Positions 7,767-15,287 of a DNA stretch of 19,386 nt are shown here, piece by piece; position 1 is the stretch's first letter, and every line of letters starts with the position of its first letter. The translations under genes and the position numbers were made by a program. Under the pieces are notes generated by a model. That model saw only the letters and a program-made list of their open reading frames with translations. It made no database searches and was not told where the DNA came from. The stretch covers positions 1-19,386 of the forward strand of contig CAMEYZ010000016.1 of NCBI GenBank assembly GCA_945947715.1. Reading direction: 5' to 3'. The stretch is from an uncultured Clostridia bacterium (GTDB taxonomy: Bacteria; Bacillota; Clostridia; Oscillospirales; Ruminococcaceae).

Positions 7767-8441
7767 ATGTCAGTTTTTTTTAATCCTAAAAGCGTTAACA
7801 CTCAGCCTCGCTTTACAGCAGGCAGCAGATCGGCTGAATATCAGGAGGGCCTCCTTCTCGGCTATCTCCATAATATCCTGCATTATCCCACTGTGGAGGA
7901 CATCGTTTATGCTCCCGATTGCTGCTTTTTTACAGTATCGGCATTAAGCTCAACAGTAGCACCTGGTATCAGCCCGGATTTTGACCGTCCGCATTTATGC
8001 ACGGGGATAAAAAACATAGTCGATCTTCATGCAAAAACACTCTGGCTTGGACATGGCAGGATTACAGATAAGACCCGTTCTCTGTTTGATGAGTTAGAAA
8101 AGGCGGGAATGACCTTTAGATATCCTTCCACAGACCACACATCCATAAGCTGCGCTCAGTATGTGGAGGAGCTTGTTATCAACTGGGGCTTTTCCGTTGT
8201 TAAGATACCCGAAAGATCAACGGTCTATATTTATCCGATTTTCAGAAAATCTGACATCAGCAGCATTATACCGATAGATCACCGCTATGGTTTCGATGCT
8301 GATGTTGATGACTTTTACAGCTCAGCTGACAGCAATGCTGATGATATCTGGAATATGCGGGTATCTGATAAGCTCAGCGATATCGACCCTGAACAGATAA
8401 GTGATTTTAAGCAAGGCTTTTTTGATGGATTTTCATATTAA
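7767..8441 (+). CDS. Unrecognised 224-residue protein
   Basis: I do not recognise this family. The protein looks soluble: no signal peptide and no membrane helix. The first half (to about residue 135) contains conserved-looking segments such as YQEGLLLGYLHNILHYPTVE and LWLGHGRITDKTRSLFDELE. The C-terminal part is strongly acidic (DADVDDFYSSADSNADD) and ends DFKQGFFDGFSY. Two adjacent cysteines (CC in APDCCFF) are notable. GGAGG 10 nt upstream of the ATG and normal codon use for the region support a real gene. It follows the M13-ABC operon after 160 bp containing a palindrome and a probable -10, so it may be separately controlled. It is convergent with the second transporter across a long inverted repeat. 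Confidence 0.75.
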   Translation: MSVFFNPKSVNTQPRFTAGSRSAEYQEGLLLGYLHNILHYPTVEDIVYAPDCCFFTVSALSSTVAPGISPDFDRPHLCTGIKNIVDLHAKTLWLGHGRITDKTRSLFDELEKAGMTFRYPSTDHTSISCAQYVEELVINWGFSVVKIPERSTVYIYPIFRKSDISSIIPIDHRYGFDADVDDFYSSADSNADDIWNMRVSDKLSDIDPEQISDFKQGFFDGFSY

Positions 8442-8456
8442 ATGATGCTTGCAACG

Positions 8457-8596
8457 AAAAATGCTGCCGTACTATTGACACTAATCCCCGATTATAAAGT
8501 GTACAAAAAATCAAGCAAAATCTTAGCCTTATGGATTTTGCGCAGATTTTTTGTCTACACTTTTATCGGGGGTTAGTATGATACGACAGCATTTTT
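8457..8596. repeat. 140-bp long inverted repeat between convergent genes
   Basis: The outer arms AAAAATGCTG (8457-8466) and CAGCATTTTT (8587-8596) are perfect complements. Inside, CTAATCCCCGAT on the left matches the complement of ATCGGGGGTTAG on the right, then AAAGTGTA matches TACACTTT, and GCAAAATC (8515-8522) matches GATTTTGC around a 9-nt loop. Each arm is about 65 nt with scattered mismatches and small gaps, far longer than an ordinary terminator. With A/T runs at both ends it can act as a two-way terminator for the two genes pointing at it. The length and mismatch pattern also fit a MITE or palindromic repeat that landed in a safe intergenic site. A copy count in the genome would decide. 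Confidence 0.75.
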
Positions 8597-10956
8597 TATT
8601 CTGAGACAAGCTCTCTGATCTCTACCTTTTTGACCCTGCCCGATGAAACATATGCCAGTACAAAAAAGCACAGGCAGATCAATATAACGGGAACAGCAGC
8701 TGTGAATACAGTAATCCTTGCATTAAAGCAGGAAATGCCTATATTTTTCAGAAGCAGGCTCAGAAGTCTGTCCGAAAAAGCTGCCGAAAGAGCGGTTCCA
8801 ATTGTTCCGCCGATGACCGATATTATGAGAAATCGGAGTGCAAAGCAGAGCTGCAATTTGTTTGAGGTGAATCCCAGCGACTTGTAGATCCCTAAGTCAC
8901 GTCTTTCTTTGAGAAAGGCCTTCGAGCAGACCATATGCACCGCCACAAGGGCAAACACAGCTGACATCGAGTAGATGACTCCTGTGATAACGTTCATCAG
9001 TGAGTCGATAAGCTCAGTCATGCTGTCGGCATAGCCGTTTTTTTCGGTTATCTCCGCTTCAAGGATATCACCGTATTTTTCGTTGAGCATTTTTACTGTG
9101 CTGTCTGCCAGGCTGTCGTCGGAAAGGGTAATATACATAGTGTCGGGAGTAATATCGCAAAGCTTTGAAGCTGCTTCAAAGCTCATTGTAAAGCATCTTC
9201 CCAGGTCCTGCACTGACTGATATATCCCTGTTATCATATATTCGGCGTTGCCTCCGCCATAGCTTACGGTCACATTGTCTCCGACAGCTTTGCCTATCTC
9301 CTCCGAAACTATCTCCGTAATCATTATCTCGTTATCGTATAAGGGCGCTCTGCCCTTCTGGAGGCTTTTGAGGATATCCGGTTTGCTGTAGACTGTGCAG
9401 CACATTTCTATTTCATCTATGGTCATATAGGTCGTGCTTGAAAAAACTGCCGAGGCATTTTCGTCGATTTCCTTAATGCTGCTTTCGGTCGCAGAAATAT
9501 CGGAAAGCTCAAAGTTATTGTTAGGGGTTGCCTGGGCCTGACCATTTAATGCGCCGAAGGCTTCTATCATGCTGTTTGCGGACATGCCTTTTGCAAGAAT
9601 GGCCACGGTTATCATAAAGAAGATGAGAATTGCGGCTATCAGTGCAGTGCCGATATAGGCTTTCGGGTGCGAGGTTATCTGTCGAAGAGCGATGAAAAAG
9701 GACAGAGGCTCCTTTTTTATGGGAATATTTGCAGGGCTGTCAAAATATATATCCTCTGCGCCTCCTGAAATTGCTCTCACAGGGGATATCCTGCCGATTT
9801 TTCTGGAAGCAATTATAATGTAGATCGTGCAGACAAGTATGATACCTGCTGAAACAAGCAGACATTTTCCTACAGAAATATTTGTGGCAACCATGATCCC
9901 CGTTATGGGCTGGAACAGCTTTCCAAGGGCTTTGGTAAGAGGAAACGAAGCAAGTATCCCAAGTACAGCTCCGGCTGCAAGGGCGCAGAAATATTGGATA
10001 ATGTAAATAAGTCTTATCCTGTTTTCGGTAAAGCCCTGAGCCTTTAAGATGCCAAGACTTACATATTCCGTTTCAATTGTCGTAACGATGCTGTGATTAA
10101 TGGATATCATTATGATAATTATCAGCAGTAGCACAAATACACAAAGCATTTTCGTGCCTGTATCGGTAAAGATAGTTGTGATCTCGTCGCTGCTTTCCCT
10201 TGACTGAGTAAAGAGCGAGAGGTCCACTATCAGACACTCACGGTTAAGCTCCTTTTTAAACTCCGTTACAGAAAGTGTGCTGTTTTCGGCTTGGAAGATG
10301 TGGATTATCCTGCATGGAAAAAGCAGGCTCACAGCTGCGTTTTCATCGTCGGCAGCATCTGAATACAGCCGATTGAAATCCCCTTCAGAAATGAACAGCT
10401 GCTTTATTCCGATAGACATTGAGCCTAAAAAGGGGTCCTCGACAAAGCCCTTGACGGTGAATTTTTCCTCGCCGTTTTTGGTGTTTATCGTTATCTTAGA
10501 ACCGATGTCACAGCCGTAAACGGTTTTAAGTGCTGCGGGAACATATATCTCACCCTCGGACAGAGTCTCGGGAGCGGTTTCAAATTCGCTGAGCCTTTCA
10601 TCAAAAACAGGCAGTGTATTTTCCCATTTCAGAAGAAAATACGGAGAATTGCCTTCACGGTCTTCTATCTTATAGGATAAAAGGGCCAGCGCCTTTTCGT
10701 CACGAATACGCTCGGTATTTTCATTTTCTGAGAGGATATTCAGCATATTATCGTCAAGCTCGTTTTCGGCAATAAATGCTGCAAGCGCACCTGTATCGGC
10801 AGATATGTGTGCACGGCGTATGCCGTCCGAAACGTTGTCGTTGTTGCTGACTGTCACCGAAAAGGACAGGGTGATCAGCATCATAAGCAGGATAATGCTT
10901 ACAAATGCGCCTTTCTTGTGGCGGATATTTGCTATGAGCAATGTTAGAATTTCCAT
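8596..10956 (-). CDS. FtsX-like ABC transporter permease (second system)
   Basis: A 786-residue membrane protein of the FtsX/MacB-type fused layout. Helix 1 lies at about 15-35 and a large outer domain follows to about 265. A helix group covers about 268-455, with the loop following SINHSIVTTIETEYVSLGIL typical of FtsX. A second outer domain follows, and three helices lie between about 665 and 775, the first followed by SKAFLKERRDLGIYKSLGFT. It should form the channel or mechanical part of an ATP-driven exporter; the substrate is unknown. GAGGTGGGG stands just before the ATG, which is 9 bp after the ATPase stop, so the two are translationally linked. The stop codon lies within the right end of the long inverted repeat. 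Confidence 0.88.
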   Translation of the reverse strand: MEILTLLIANIRHKKGAFVSIILLMMLITLSFSVTVSNNDNVSDGIRRAHISADTGALAAFIAENELDDNMLNILSENENTERIRDEKALALLSYKIEDREGNSPYFLLKWENTLPVFDERLSEFETAPETLSEGEIYVPAALKTVYGCDIGSKITINTKNGEEKFTVKGFVEDPFLGSMSIGIKQLFISEGDFNRLYSDAADDENAAVSLLFPCRIIHIFQAENSTLSVTEFKKELNRECLIVDLSLFTQSRESSDEITTIFTDTGTKMLCVFVLLLIIIIMISINHSIVTTIETEYVSLGILKAQGFTENRIRLIYIIQYFCALAAGAVLGILASFPLTKALGKLFQPITGIMVATNISVGKCLLVSAGIILVCTIYIIIASRKIGRISPVRAISGGAEDIYFDSPANIPIKKEPLSFFIALRQITSHPKAYIGTALIAAILIFFMITVAILAKGMSANSMIEAFGALNGQAQATPNNNFELSDISATESSIKEIDENASAVFSSTTYMTIDEIEMCCTVYSKPDILKSLQKGRAPLYDNEIMITEIVSEEIGKAVGDNVTVSYGGGNAEYMITGIYQSVQDLGRCFTMSFEAASKLCDITPDTMYITLSDDSLADSTVKMLNEKYGDILEAEITEKNGYADSMTELIDSLMNVITGVIYSMSAVFALVAVHMVCSKAFLKERRDLGIYKSLGFTSNKLQLCFALRFLIISVIGGTIGTALSAAFSDRLLSLLLKNIGISCFNARITVFTAAVPVILICLCFFVLAYVSSGRVKKVEIRELVSE

Positions 10957-10965
10957 ATCCCCACC

Positions 10966-11727
10966 TCACCATTCCATTGAGTTCAGCCATGCGTTGACCT
11001 GTGTTTCGCGGCTTTTTTCCTCATCGGGAGAGTAGGGCGGCAGTGTGAGCTCGCCGATAATCTTTCCGTCTGCGATATAAAGTATCCTTGTAGCTCTGAG
11101 AGCAGCTCTCATATCATGAGTTACCATTAAAATGCTCTGTCCCGACTGGTTCAGCTCGGTCAGGAGATCTAAGACCTCGGTCGTGTTTTTTCGGTTGAGA
11201 GCGCCTGTAGGCTCATCTGCGAAAAGCAGCTTAGGCTCGTTTATGACTGCTCTTGCGATGGCACAGCGCTGCTGCTCGCCGCCTGACACCTGTGAGGGTA
11301 GATGTGTTTTTATATGGGAGATGTTCATCTGTTCAAGGAGCTTTTCTGTCCGTTCCTTCACCTGTTCAGCGGACTTGTCCTTGTTGAGATATCCGGGCAC
11401 TGCAATATTTTCAAACAGCGTCAGATTGCTGACAAGGTGCATCTGCTGGAAGATAAAACCGAAATCGGTATGACGAAGCTCCGCCAGACCCTTTTCGTTC
11501 ATTTTCACAAGGTCACTTTCGCCGTACATGACCTGACCTGCGGTAGCTCTGTCCATGCCGCTGAGAGCGTACAGCAGCGTTGATTTACCTGAGCCTGAGG
11601 CGCCCATGATAACAGTGAAGTCGCCTTTATACAGCTCCATATCAACATGAGAGAGAATATGTATCTGACCGCCGTTATGGGCGAAGCTTTTGCAAAGACC
11701 CTTTGCCGATAGAATCGTATTTTTCAT
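10966..11727 (-). CDS. ABC transporter ATPase (second system)
   Basis: A 253-residue nucleotide-binding subunit for the permease directly downstream. Walker A GASGSGKST (43-51), Q-loop FQQMHLV, signature VSGGEQQR, Walker B LLFADEPTGAL and switch histidine in MVTHDM are all present. The family's usual LSGGQ reads VSGGE and the D-loop reads GALNRKN, both tolerated variants. The start is ATG at 11727, with GGAAAGGA about 7 nt upstream; an ATG six codons earlier lies inside that ribosome binding site region. It has a C-terminal extension of about 25 residues with mixed charge beyond the usual core. The regulator genes 152 bp upstream suggest control by the adjacent two-component system. Confidence 0.92.
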   Translation of the reverse strand: MKNTILSAKGLCKSFAHNGGQIHILSHVDMELYKGDFTVIMGASGSGKSTLLYALSGMDRATAGQVMYGESDLVKMNEKGLAELRHTDFGFIFQQMHLVSNLTLFENIAVPGYLNKDKSAEQVKERTEKLLEQMNISHIKTHLPSQVSGGEQQRCAIARAVINEPKLLFADEPTGALNRKNTTEVLDLLTELNQSGQSILMVTHDMRAALRATRILYIADGKIIGELTLPPYSPDEEKSRETQVNAWLNSMEW

Positions 11728-11750
11728 ATGCTTTTTCCTTTCCATTGGTG

Positions 11751-11791
11751 ATAATACTATTTTATCGGAAAAGTTATTAAGAAGTCCTTAA
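11751..11791 (-). promoter_or_regulatory. TTAAG-N5-CTTAA palindrome at a weak promoter of the ABC genes
   Basis: TTAAGAAGTCCTTAA at 11777-11791 has two perfect 5-bp half sites. On the minus strand, weak -10 candidates follow: TAAAAT (11764-11759) and TATTAT (11756-11751). No consensus -35 exists, and the palindrome overlaps where the -35 would be. This is the arrangement expected for a promoter activated by a response regulator, and one of the OmpR family is encoded next door. The palindrome is seen; the binding is inferred. Confidence 0.4.
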
Positions 11792-11879
11792 ATGGGGTGC
11801 CCCCACGGTCATTGCCGCGTTGTGACTTTTAAGCATAATTTACTTTTGTGCCGCGGAGGTTTGCTGTAAGCGAAACGGG

Positions 11880-13016
11880 CTATTCGCATATTTTCAGAAC
11901 TACTGTTGCTTCCAGCCCGTCACTGTGGTTATGCAGCAGTATCTCTCCGTTCATCTGCTCTGTGATATATTTCACGATATAAAGTCCCAGTCCCGAGCCC
12001 TGCTCATCGCCGCAGTTTTTTCCTCGATAGAATTTGTCGAAGATGAAGGGCATATCCTCATCGGGGATACCCTTTCCGTGGTCCCGGAAATGTATCTCCG
12101 CTTTTCCATCAGACTGTGTGATAAATACGTCGATATCCGTTTTTGCATACTTCCGCCCATTATTGATAAGATTTTCCGTCACCTGCATGAGCCGCTTTTT
12201 ATCTGCCGATACGACTACGTAAAAATCGGGCTTCTTAAAATGCACATCATCATGCTCCGCTGCGAGCTCACTGACTGCGTTTTCGATAAATCCGCAGAGC
12301 TCGACCCGCTCAGGCTCTGTTTTAAGCTTGTCCAGATCGGAAAGCGAATGTAAAAACAGATCGTTTGTGAGCCGTGAGACCTCGTCGCATTTTTTCATTA
12401 TCACGGTCAGATATTTTTCTCGTTTTTCAGGAGTACCGTCCAGATTTGCTTCCAGTCCTTCCGCATATGCGCGGATAGAAGCTATGGGCGTTTTGATGTC
12501 GTGTGACAGAGCAGCGATGACCGTTTTGTTATTTTCAATAGCCTCCCTTTCGCAGGAGCGTGACTTTATTATCTCATGGCGCATACTGTCAAATGCCCAT
12601 GTGAACTTGCCAAAATAGTTGGACCGCTGGCAGTCAAGGGGGATATCGAAATTTCCCTGTGCTATTTTTTCTGCAAAGTCCTTCAGCTTGTCAAAGGGAC
12701 GCAGCATGGCAAAATATACATAGCTGAAAACTGCTGCGGCAAACAGGATACACATCCCGCACATGATAAAAATGCTGCTGTTTACATTAACGGTGACCTT
12801 TGAGGAACGTATGCTTTCCGACAGCGATGCTGCCTTTTCAGACATTTTTTCATACTCGCCCATTTTGGCAAGCTGTTCTATCTCATTCAGAGCTACTATC
12901 TGCTCCGCTCTGAGGTCCTGTGTATCCGCCTGCTTTTCTGTGAAATAAAGCAGGCCTGTAAATATTATCATCAGCGCCGAAAACAGCGCAGTGACTGAGA
13001 TAAGTCTGCCCTTCAT
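11880..13016 (-). CDS. Sensor histidine kinase with HAMP domain
   Basis: A 378-residue membrane kinase that should phosphorylate the response regulator overlapping its start. Helix 1 is at 7-25 and helix 2 at about 81-104, enclosing an outer segment of about 55 residues. HAMP covers about 105-155. The HisKA box ALSHDIKTPIASIRAYAEGL has phospho-acceptor His172. The ATPase lid region is intact: N box ENLINNGRKY (281-290), G1 DHGKGIP (312-318), F box FDKFY (326-330) and G2 GSGLGLYIV (340-348). The sensor segment is too long for a BceS-type intramembrane kinase and more like VanS-type kinases. The 4-bp ATGA overlap with the regulator gene implies coupled translation. The signal is unknown. Confidence 0.92.
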   Translation of the reverse strand: MKGRLISVTALFSALMIIFTGLLYFTEKQADTQDLRAEQIVALNEIEQLAKMGEYEKMSEKAASLSESIRSSKVTVNVNSSIFIMCGMCILFAAAVFSYVYFAMLRPFDKLKDFAEKIAQGNFDIPLDCQRSNYFGKFTWAFDSMRHEIIKSRSCEREAIENNKTVIAALSHDIKTPIASIRAYAEGLEANLDGTPEKREKYLTVIMKKCDEVSRLTNDLFLHSLSDLDKLKTEPERVELCGFIENAVSELAAEHDDVHFKKPDFYVVVSADKKRLMQVTENLINNGRKYAKTDIDVFITQSDGKAEIHFRDHGKGIPDEDMPFIFDKFYRGKNCGDEQGSGLGLYIVKYITEQMNGEILLHNHSDGLEATVVLKICE

Positions 13017-13702
13017 TCCCTCACCTCCAGCATATAGCCCACCTTGTAGACGGTTTTGATAAACTGCGGCTGGGCAGGCATTTCCTCCAGCTTTTCACGA
13101 AGCCAGCGAATATGCACAGTCAGCGTGGAGGGCTCCACCATTGAAAAGGCTCCCCATACCTCTGACAGCAGCTTTTCCTTCGGGACAGCGGTATTTTTAT
13201 GCTCGCACAGATAGGCAAGCAGATCGAATTCCCGAAGAGATAAGGACACACCTTCGCCGTTTCTGGTGACCGTCCTTGCGGTGATATTTACTGTGACATT
13301 GCCGAAGGACACGATTTTCTCCTCCTGGGAAAAGCCGTAGGTGCGGCGGATAAGTGCGTTTACTCTGGAGAGCAGCTCCTTCATGGAGTAGGGCTTGGGA
13401 AGAAAATCATCGCCGCCTATGTCAAAGCCTGTGATGCGGTCGGTCTCGCTTGTTCTTGCGCTTGCAAATATTACGGGAACCGTTGATACTCGCCGCAGCT
13501 CGCTGCAAAGCTCGAAGCCGGTGGTATCGGGAAGATTTATATCAAGCAGTATCAGATGATAGGAATTTTCCGACAGAAGCTCAAAGGCTTTTTCGCTGTT
13601 TCCGGCGCAGGTCACGCTGTAGCCATAGCTTTCCAGCATTTCAGAGATGATAAAGGACAGGTCCTCATCATCGTCTATTATCAGAATTTCTTTTTTTGGC
13701 AT
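13013..13702 (-). CDS. OmpR/PhoB-family response regulator
   Basis: A 229-residue two-domain regulator. The receiver has the acidic pocket D10-D11-D12, phospho-acceptor Asp54 in LLDINLPD, the conserved Ser81 and Lys103 in KPYS. The C-terminal winged-helix DNA-binding domain contains SLREFDLLAYL and VHIRWLREKLE and ends in KTVYKVGYML. An open frame continues upstream to 13915, but ATG 13702 has a GGAG 8 nt before it and begins at the first beta strand. The longer form would add 71 unrelated residues and cover the promoter. The partner kinase overlaps, and the likely targets are the ABC genes downstream. Confidence 0.94.
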   Translation of the reverse strand: MPKKEILIIDDDEDLSFIISEMLESYGYSVTCAGNSEKAFELLSENSYHLILLDINLPDTTGFELCSELRRVSTVPVIFASARTSETDRITGFDIGGDDFLPKPYSMKELLSRVNALIRRTYGFSQEEKIVSFGNVTVNITARTVTRNGEGVSLSLREFDLLAYLCEHKNTAVPKEKLLSEVWGAFSMVEPSTLTVHIRWLREKLEEMPAQPQFIKTVYKVGYMLEVRE

Positions 13703-13751
13703 TATATTGCTCCTTATGTAACTGACGACAGGTAATACATTATTCAGGAAC

Positions 13752-13780
13752 ATTATAGCATACCGGAAATATGAAGTCAA
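13752..13780 (-). promoter_or_regulatory. Sigma-A type promoter of the two-component genes
   Basis: On the minus strand TTGACT (13780-13775) and TATAAT (13757-13752) are separated by 17 bp, close to consensus. It lies about 50 nt upstream of the response regulator ATG, which also supports that start over the longer frame. Confidence 0.75.
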
Positions 13781-13864
13781 GGGAGCGGCTTGTTCCGAAA
13801 AGCCATGATATGGATTTGTCCGAGCTTTTCTGAAACAGAACCATGCCCCCATTGTGAAAAAATG

Positions 13865-13893
13865 TTGATAATATCTTAAAGAAATGATACAAT
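13865..13893 (+). promoter_or_regulatory. Promoter of the HTH regulator gene
   Basis: TTGATA (13865-13870) and TACAAT (13888-13893) have a 17-bp spacer, and TGA directly before the -10 makes it an extended -10. The start codon is about 42 nt downstream. The promoter is divergent from that of the response regulator, 85 bp away. Confidence 0.65.
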
Positions 13894-13934
13894 TACAGTA
13901 ACAAATGAATCCCAAATATTCATGAGGTGAAACT

Positions 13935-14372
13935 ATGCCAAAAACTAAAAAATATACACGTACTGTTGATCTATATAAAGAGCTTAAGGCTTCAAAGAAT
14001 ATCTCTGAGATATGGAAGGAATTGTATAATGATACGGCAGCTCCTGAATTTCATGAATATCTTGCAAAGCTTATGACAAAGTATGGCACCGATGCAGCAA
14101 AGCTTGGCGTGGAAATTCTTCTGAGTCGTTCCTATATGTATCAGATATGTTCGGGCGAGCGTATGCCCGGAAGGGATATTGTTCTGAGGATAGCCCTGGT
14201 TCTCGGACTTTCTTTTGATGAGATACAGCGGCTCCTTACCCTTGCTAATCGCGGAGTTTTGTATCCTAAAAAGAAAAGAGATGCACTGTTCATTTATGCT
14301 CTGAATAACAAGTATACCCTTTATCAGACTGACGAGCTTTTTACTCACTACGGACAGGACCCTCTGTTATAA
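13935..14372 (+). CDS. XRE-like helix-turn-helix regulator
   Basis: A 145-residue soluble protein. The middle (about 50-105) reads as a Cro/C1-type helix-turn-helix: ILLSRSYMYQICSGERMPGR, then DIVLRIALVLGLSFDEIQRL. The C-terminal part, with VLYPKKKRDALFIYALNNKY and YQTDELF, looks like the four-helix tail of small HTH proteins I have seen beside Ser/Thr kinase or FHA genes in clostridia, which is recollection rather than a search. GAGGTG stands about 5 nt before the ATG. It probably regulates itself or the phospho-signalling genes that begin 200 bp downstream. No membrane or sensor domain is seen. Confidence 0.75.
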   Translation: MPKTKKYTRTVDLYKELKASKNISEIWKELYNDTAAPEFHEYLAKLMTKYGTDAAKLGVEILLSRSYMYQICSGERMPGRDIVLRIALVLGLSFDEIQRLLTLANRGVLYPKKKRDALFIYALNNKYTLYQTDELFTHYGQDPLL

Positions 14373-14509
14373 TTCATAATAATCACTGATCAGATCACTA
14401 CCTTTTCGTTAAAATGTACAAAGATGTTTGCTTGAAATGACGATTTATACAAAAAAGTGTCATACATATTGCCAGTCTGCAACTTGCGTACCAAAAATGA
14501 CATGGTATT

Positions 14510-14518
14510 TGCTATAAT
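14510..14518 (+). promoter_or_regulatory. Extended -10 promoter of the FHA/phosphatase/kinase genes
   Basis: TGCTATAAT is an extended -10 with no clear -35. Upstream, TGTCAT (14458-14463) and ATGACA (14497-14502) form a widely spaced inverted pair around the expected RNA polymerase site, possibly for the HTH protein. The half sites are short, so the operator idea is weak. The 200-bp gap between the HTH gene and the next start holds nothing else I can name. Confidence 0.5.
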
Positions 14519-14572
14519 AGAACTGGAATATTATTTACTTCACTGTAAAAAAAATGAAAAGGATTGATCTAT

Positions 14573-15286
14573 ATGAAGCAATGCCCAAACGGACACATCT
14601 ACGATGAAAAAATGCATTCGTACTGCCCATACTGCCGCAATGACGGAAGCACCGGTAGCAGATCTCTCGGAGATGCTAATGATTTTCCGAGCACTCTTCC
14701 TATGGGAGGAGCGTCATTTGCTGAGCCTCCTGCTGCCGACCCTAGCTTCCCCAAAACTGCTCCGGTAAGCTCAGGAGCCTTCGGCGCGCAGAATAACGCA
14801 GCAAACAGCTTTCCTGATACTATACCTGTAGGTGGTCGGAGCAGAGGAAGCAGCTCTTCGGATAAAATGAGCAAAACGGTGGCTCTGAATCCTATTAGCT
14901 ATAATGCGGATAGTAATGCTTCGGCAGGACACTCTGGCAGTGATGATGCCATTAATCCTGTATGCGGCTGGATAGTTGCTGTGGACGGTGAGAAAACTGG
15001 ATATCCGTTTAATATCCACAGCGAACGCAACACAATCGGCCGTGGTGAGGAATTTGATGTCAATATCTGGTTCGACGGCGCAGTTTCCAGCAAGGGCGAC
15101 GCTGTTATCTCATTTGACGGTATCGGAAAAAAATTCTACATAAGCCCCGGTTCGGGAAGAAACAATGTTCATGTCAACGACCGTATACTTCTAACCCCCA
15201 TTGAGATAAACGATTATGACAGGATAAGGATCGGTACAACTACATTCGTTTTCAGAAGCTTCTGCGGCGAACAGTTTATGTATTGA
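14573..15286 (+). CDS. Zinc-ribbon/FHA domain protein with repeated TxP motifs
   Basis: A 237-residue soluble protein. The N-terminal zinc ribbon is C4-P-N-G-H with C18-P-Y-C21. A low-complexity linker (about 25-125) carries F-P-S-T-L-P-M-G-G (38-46), F-P-K-T-A-P-V-S-S-G (59-68) and F-P-D-T-I-P-V-G-G (80-88), plus a S-K-T-V motif near 100. The C-terminal FHA-like fold covers about 133-230, with IGRG (155-158). FHA domains bind phosphothreonine. Here the usual S-x-x-H is replaced by SSKGDA and the N-G turn by GRNNVHVND, so binding may be altered. The linker threonines look like kinase acceptor sites, with a kinase encoded downstream. The start is ATG 14573 (GAAAAGGA, 9-nt spacing); a TTG nine bases earlier lies in that ribosome binding site. 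A PP2C gene begins one base after the stop. Confidence 0.8.
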   Translation: MKQCPNGHIYDEKMHSYCPYCRNDGSTGSRSLGDANDFPSTLPMGGASFAEPPAADPSFPKTAPVSSGAFGAQNNAANSFPDTIPVGGRSRGSSSSDKMSKTVALNPISYNADSNASAGHSGSDDAINPVCGWIVAVDGEKTGYPFNIHSERNTIGRGEEFDVNIWFDGAVSSKGDAVISFDGIGKKFYISPGSGRNNVHVNDRILLTPIEINDYDRIRIGTTTFVFRSFCGEQFMY

Positions 15287-15287
15287 T

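Noticed and set aside
13703..13915. 71-residue N-terminal extension of the response regulator
   Set aside because: It would cover the consensus promoter at 13752-13780 and has no ribosome binding site; the receiver domain begins right at ATG 13702.
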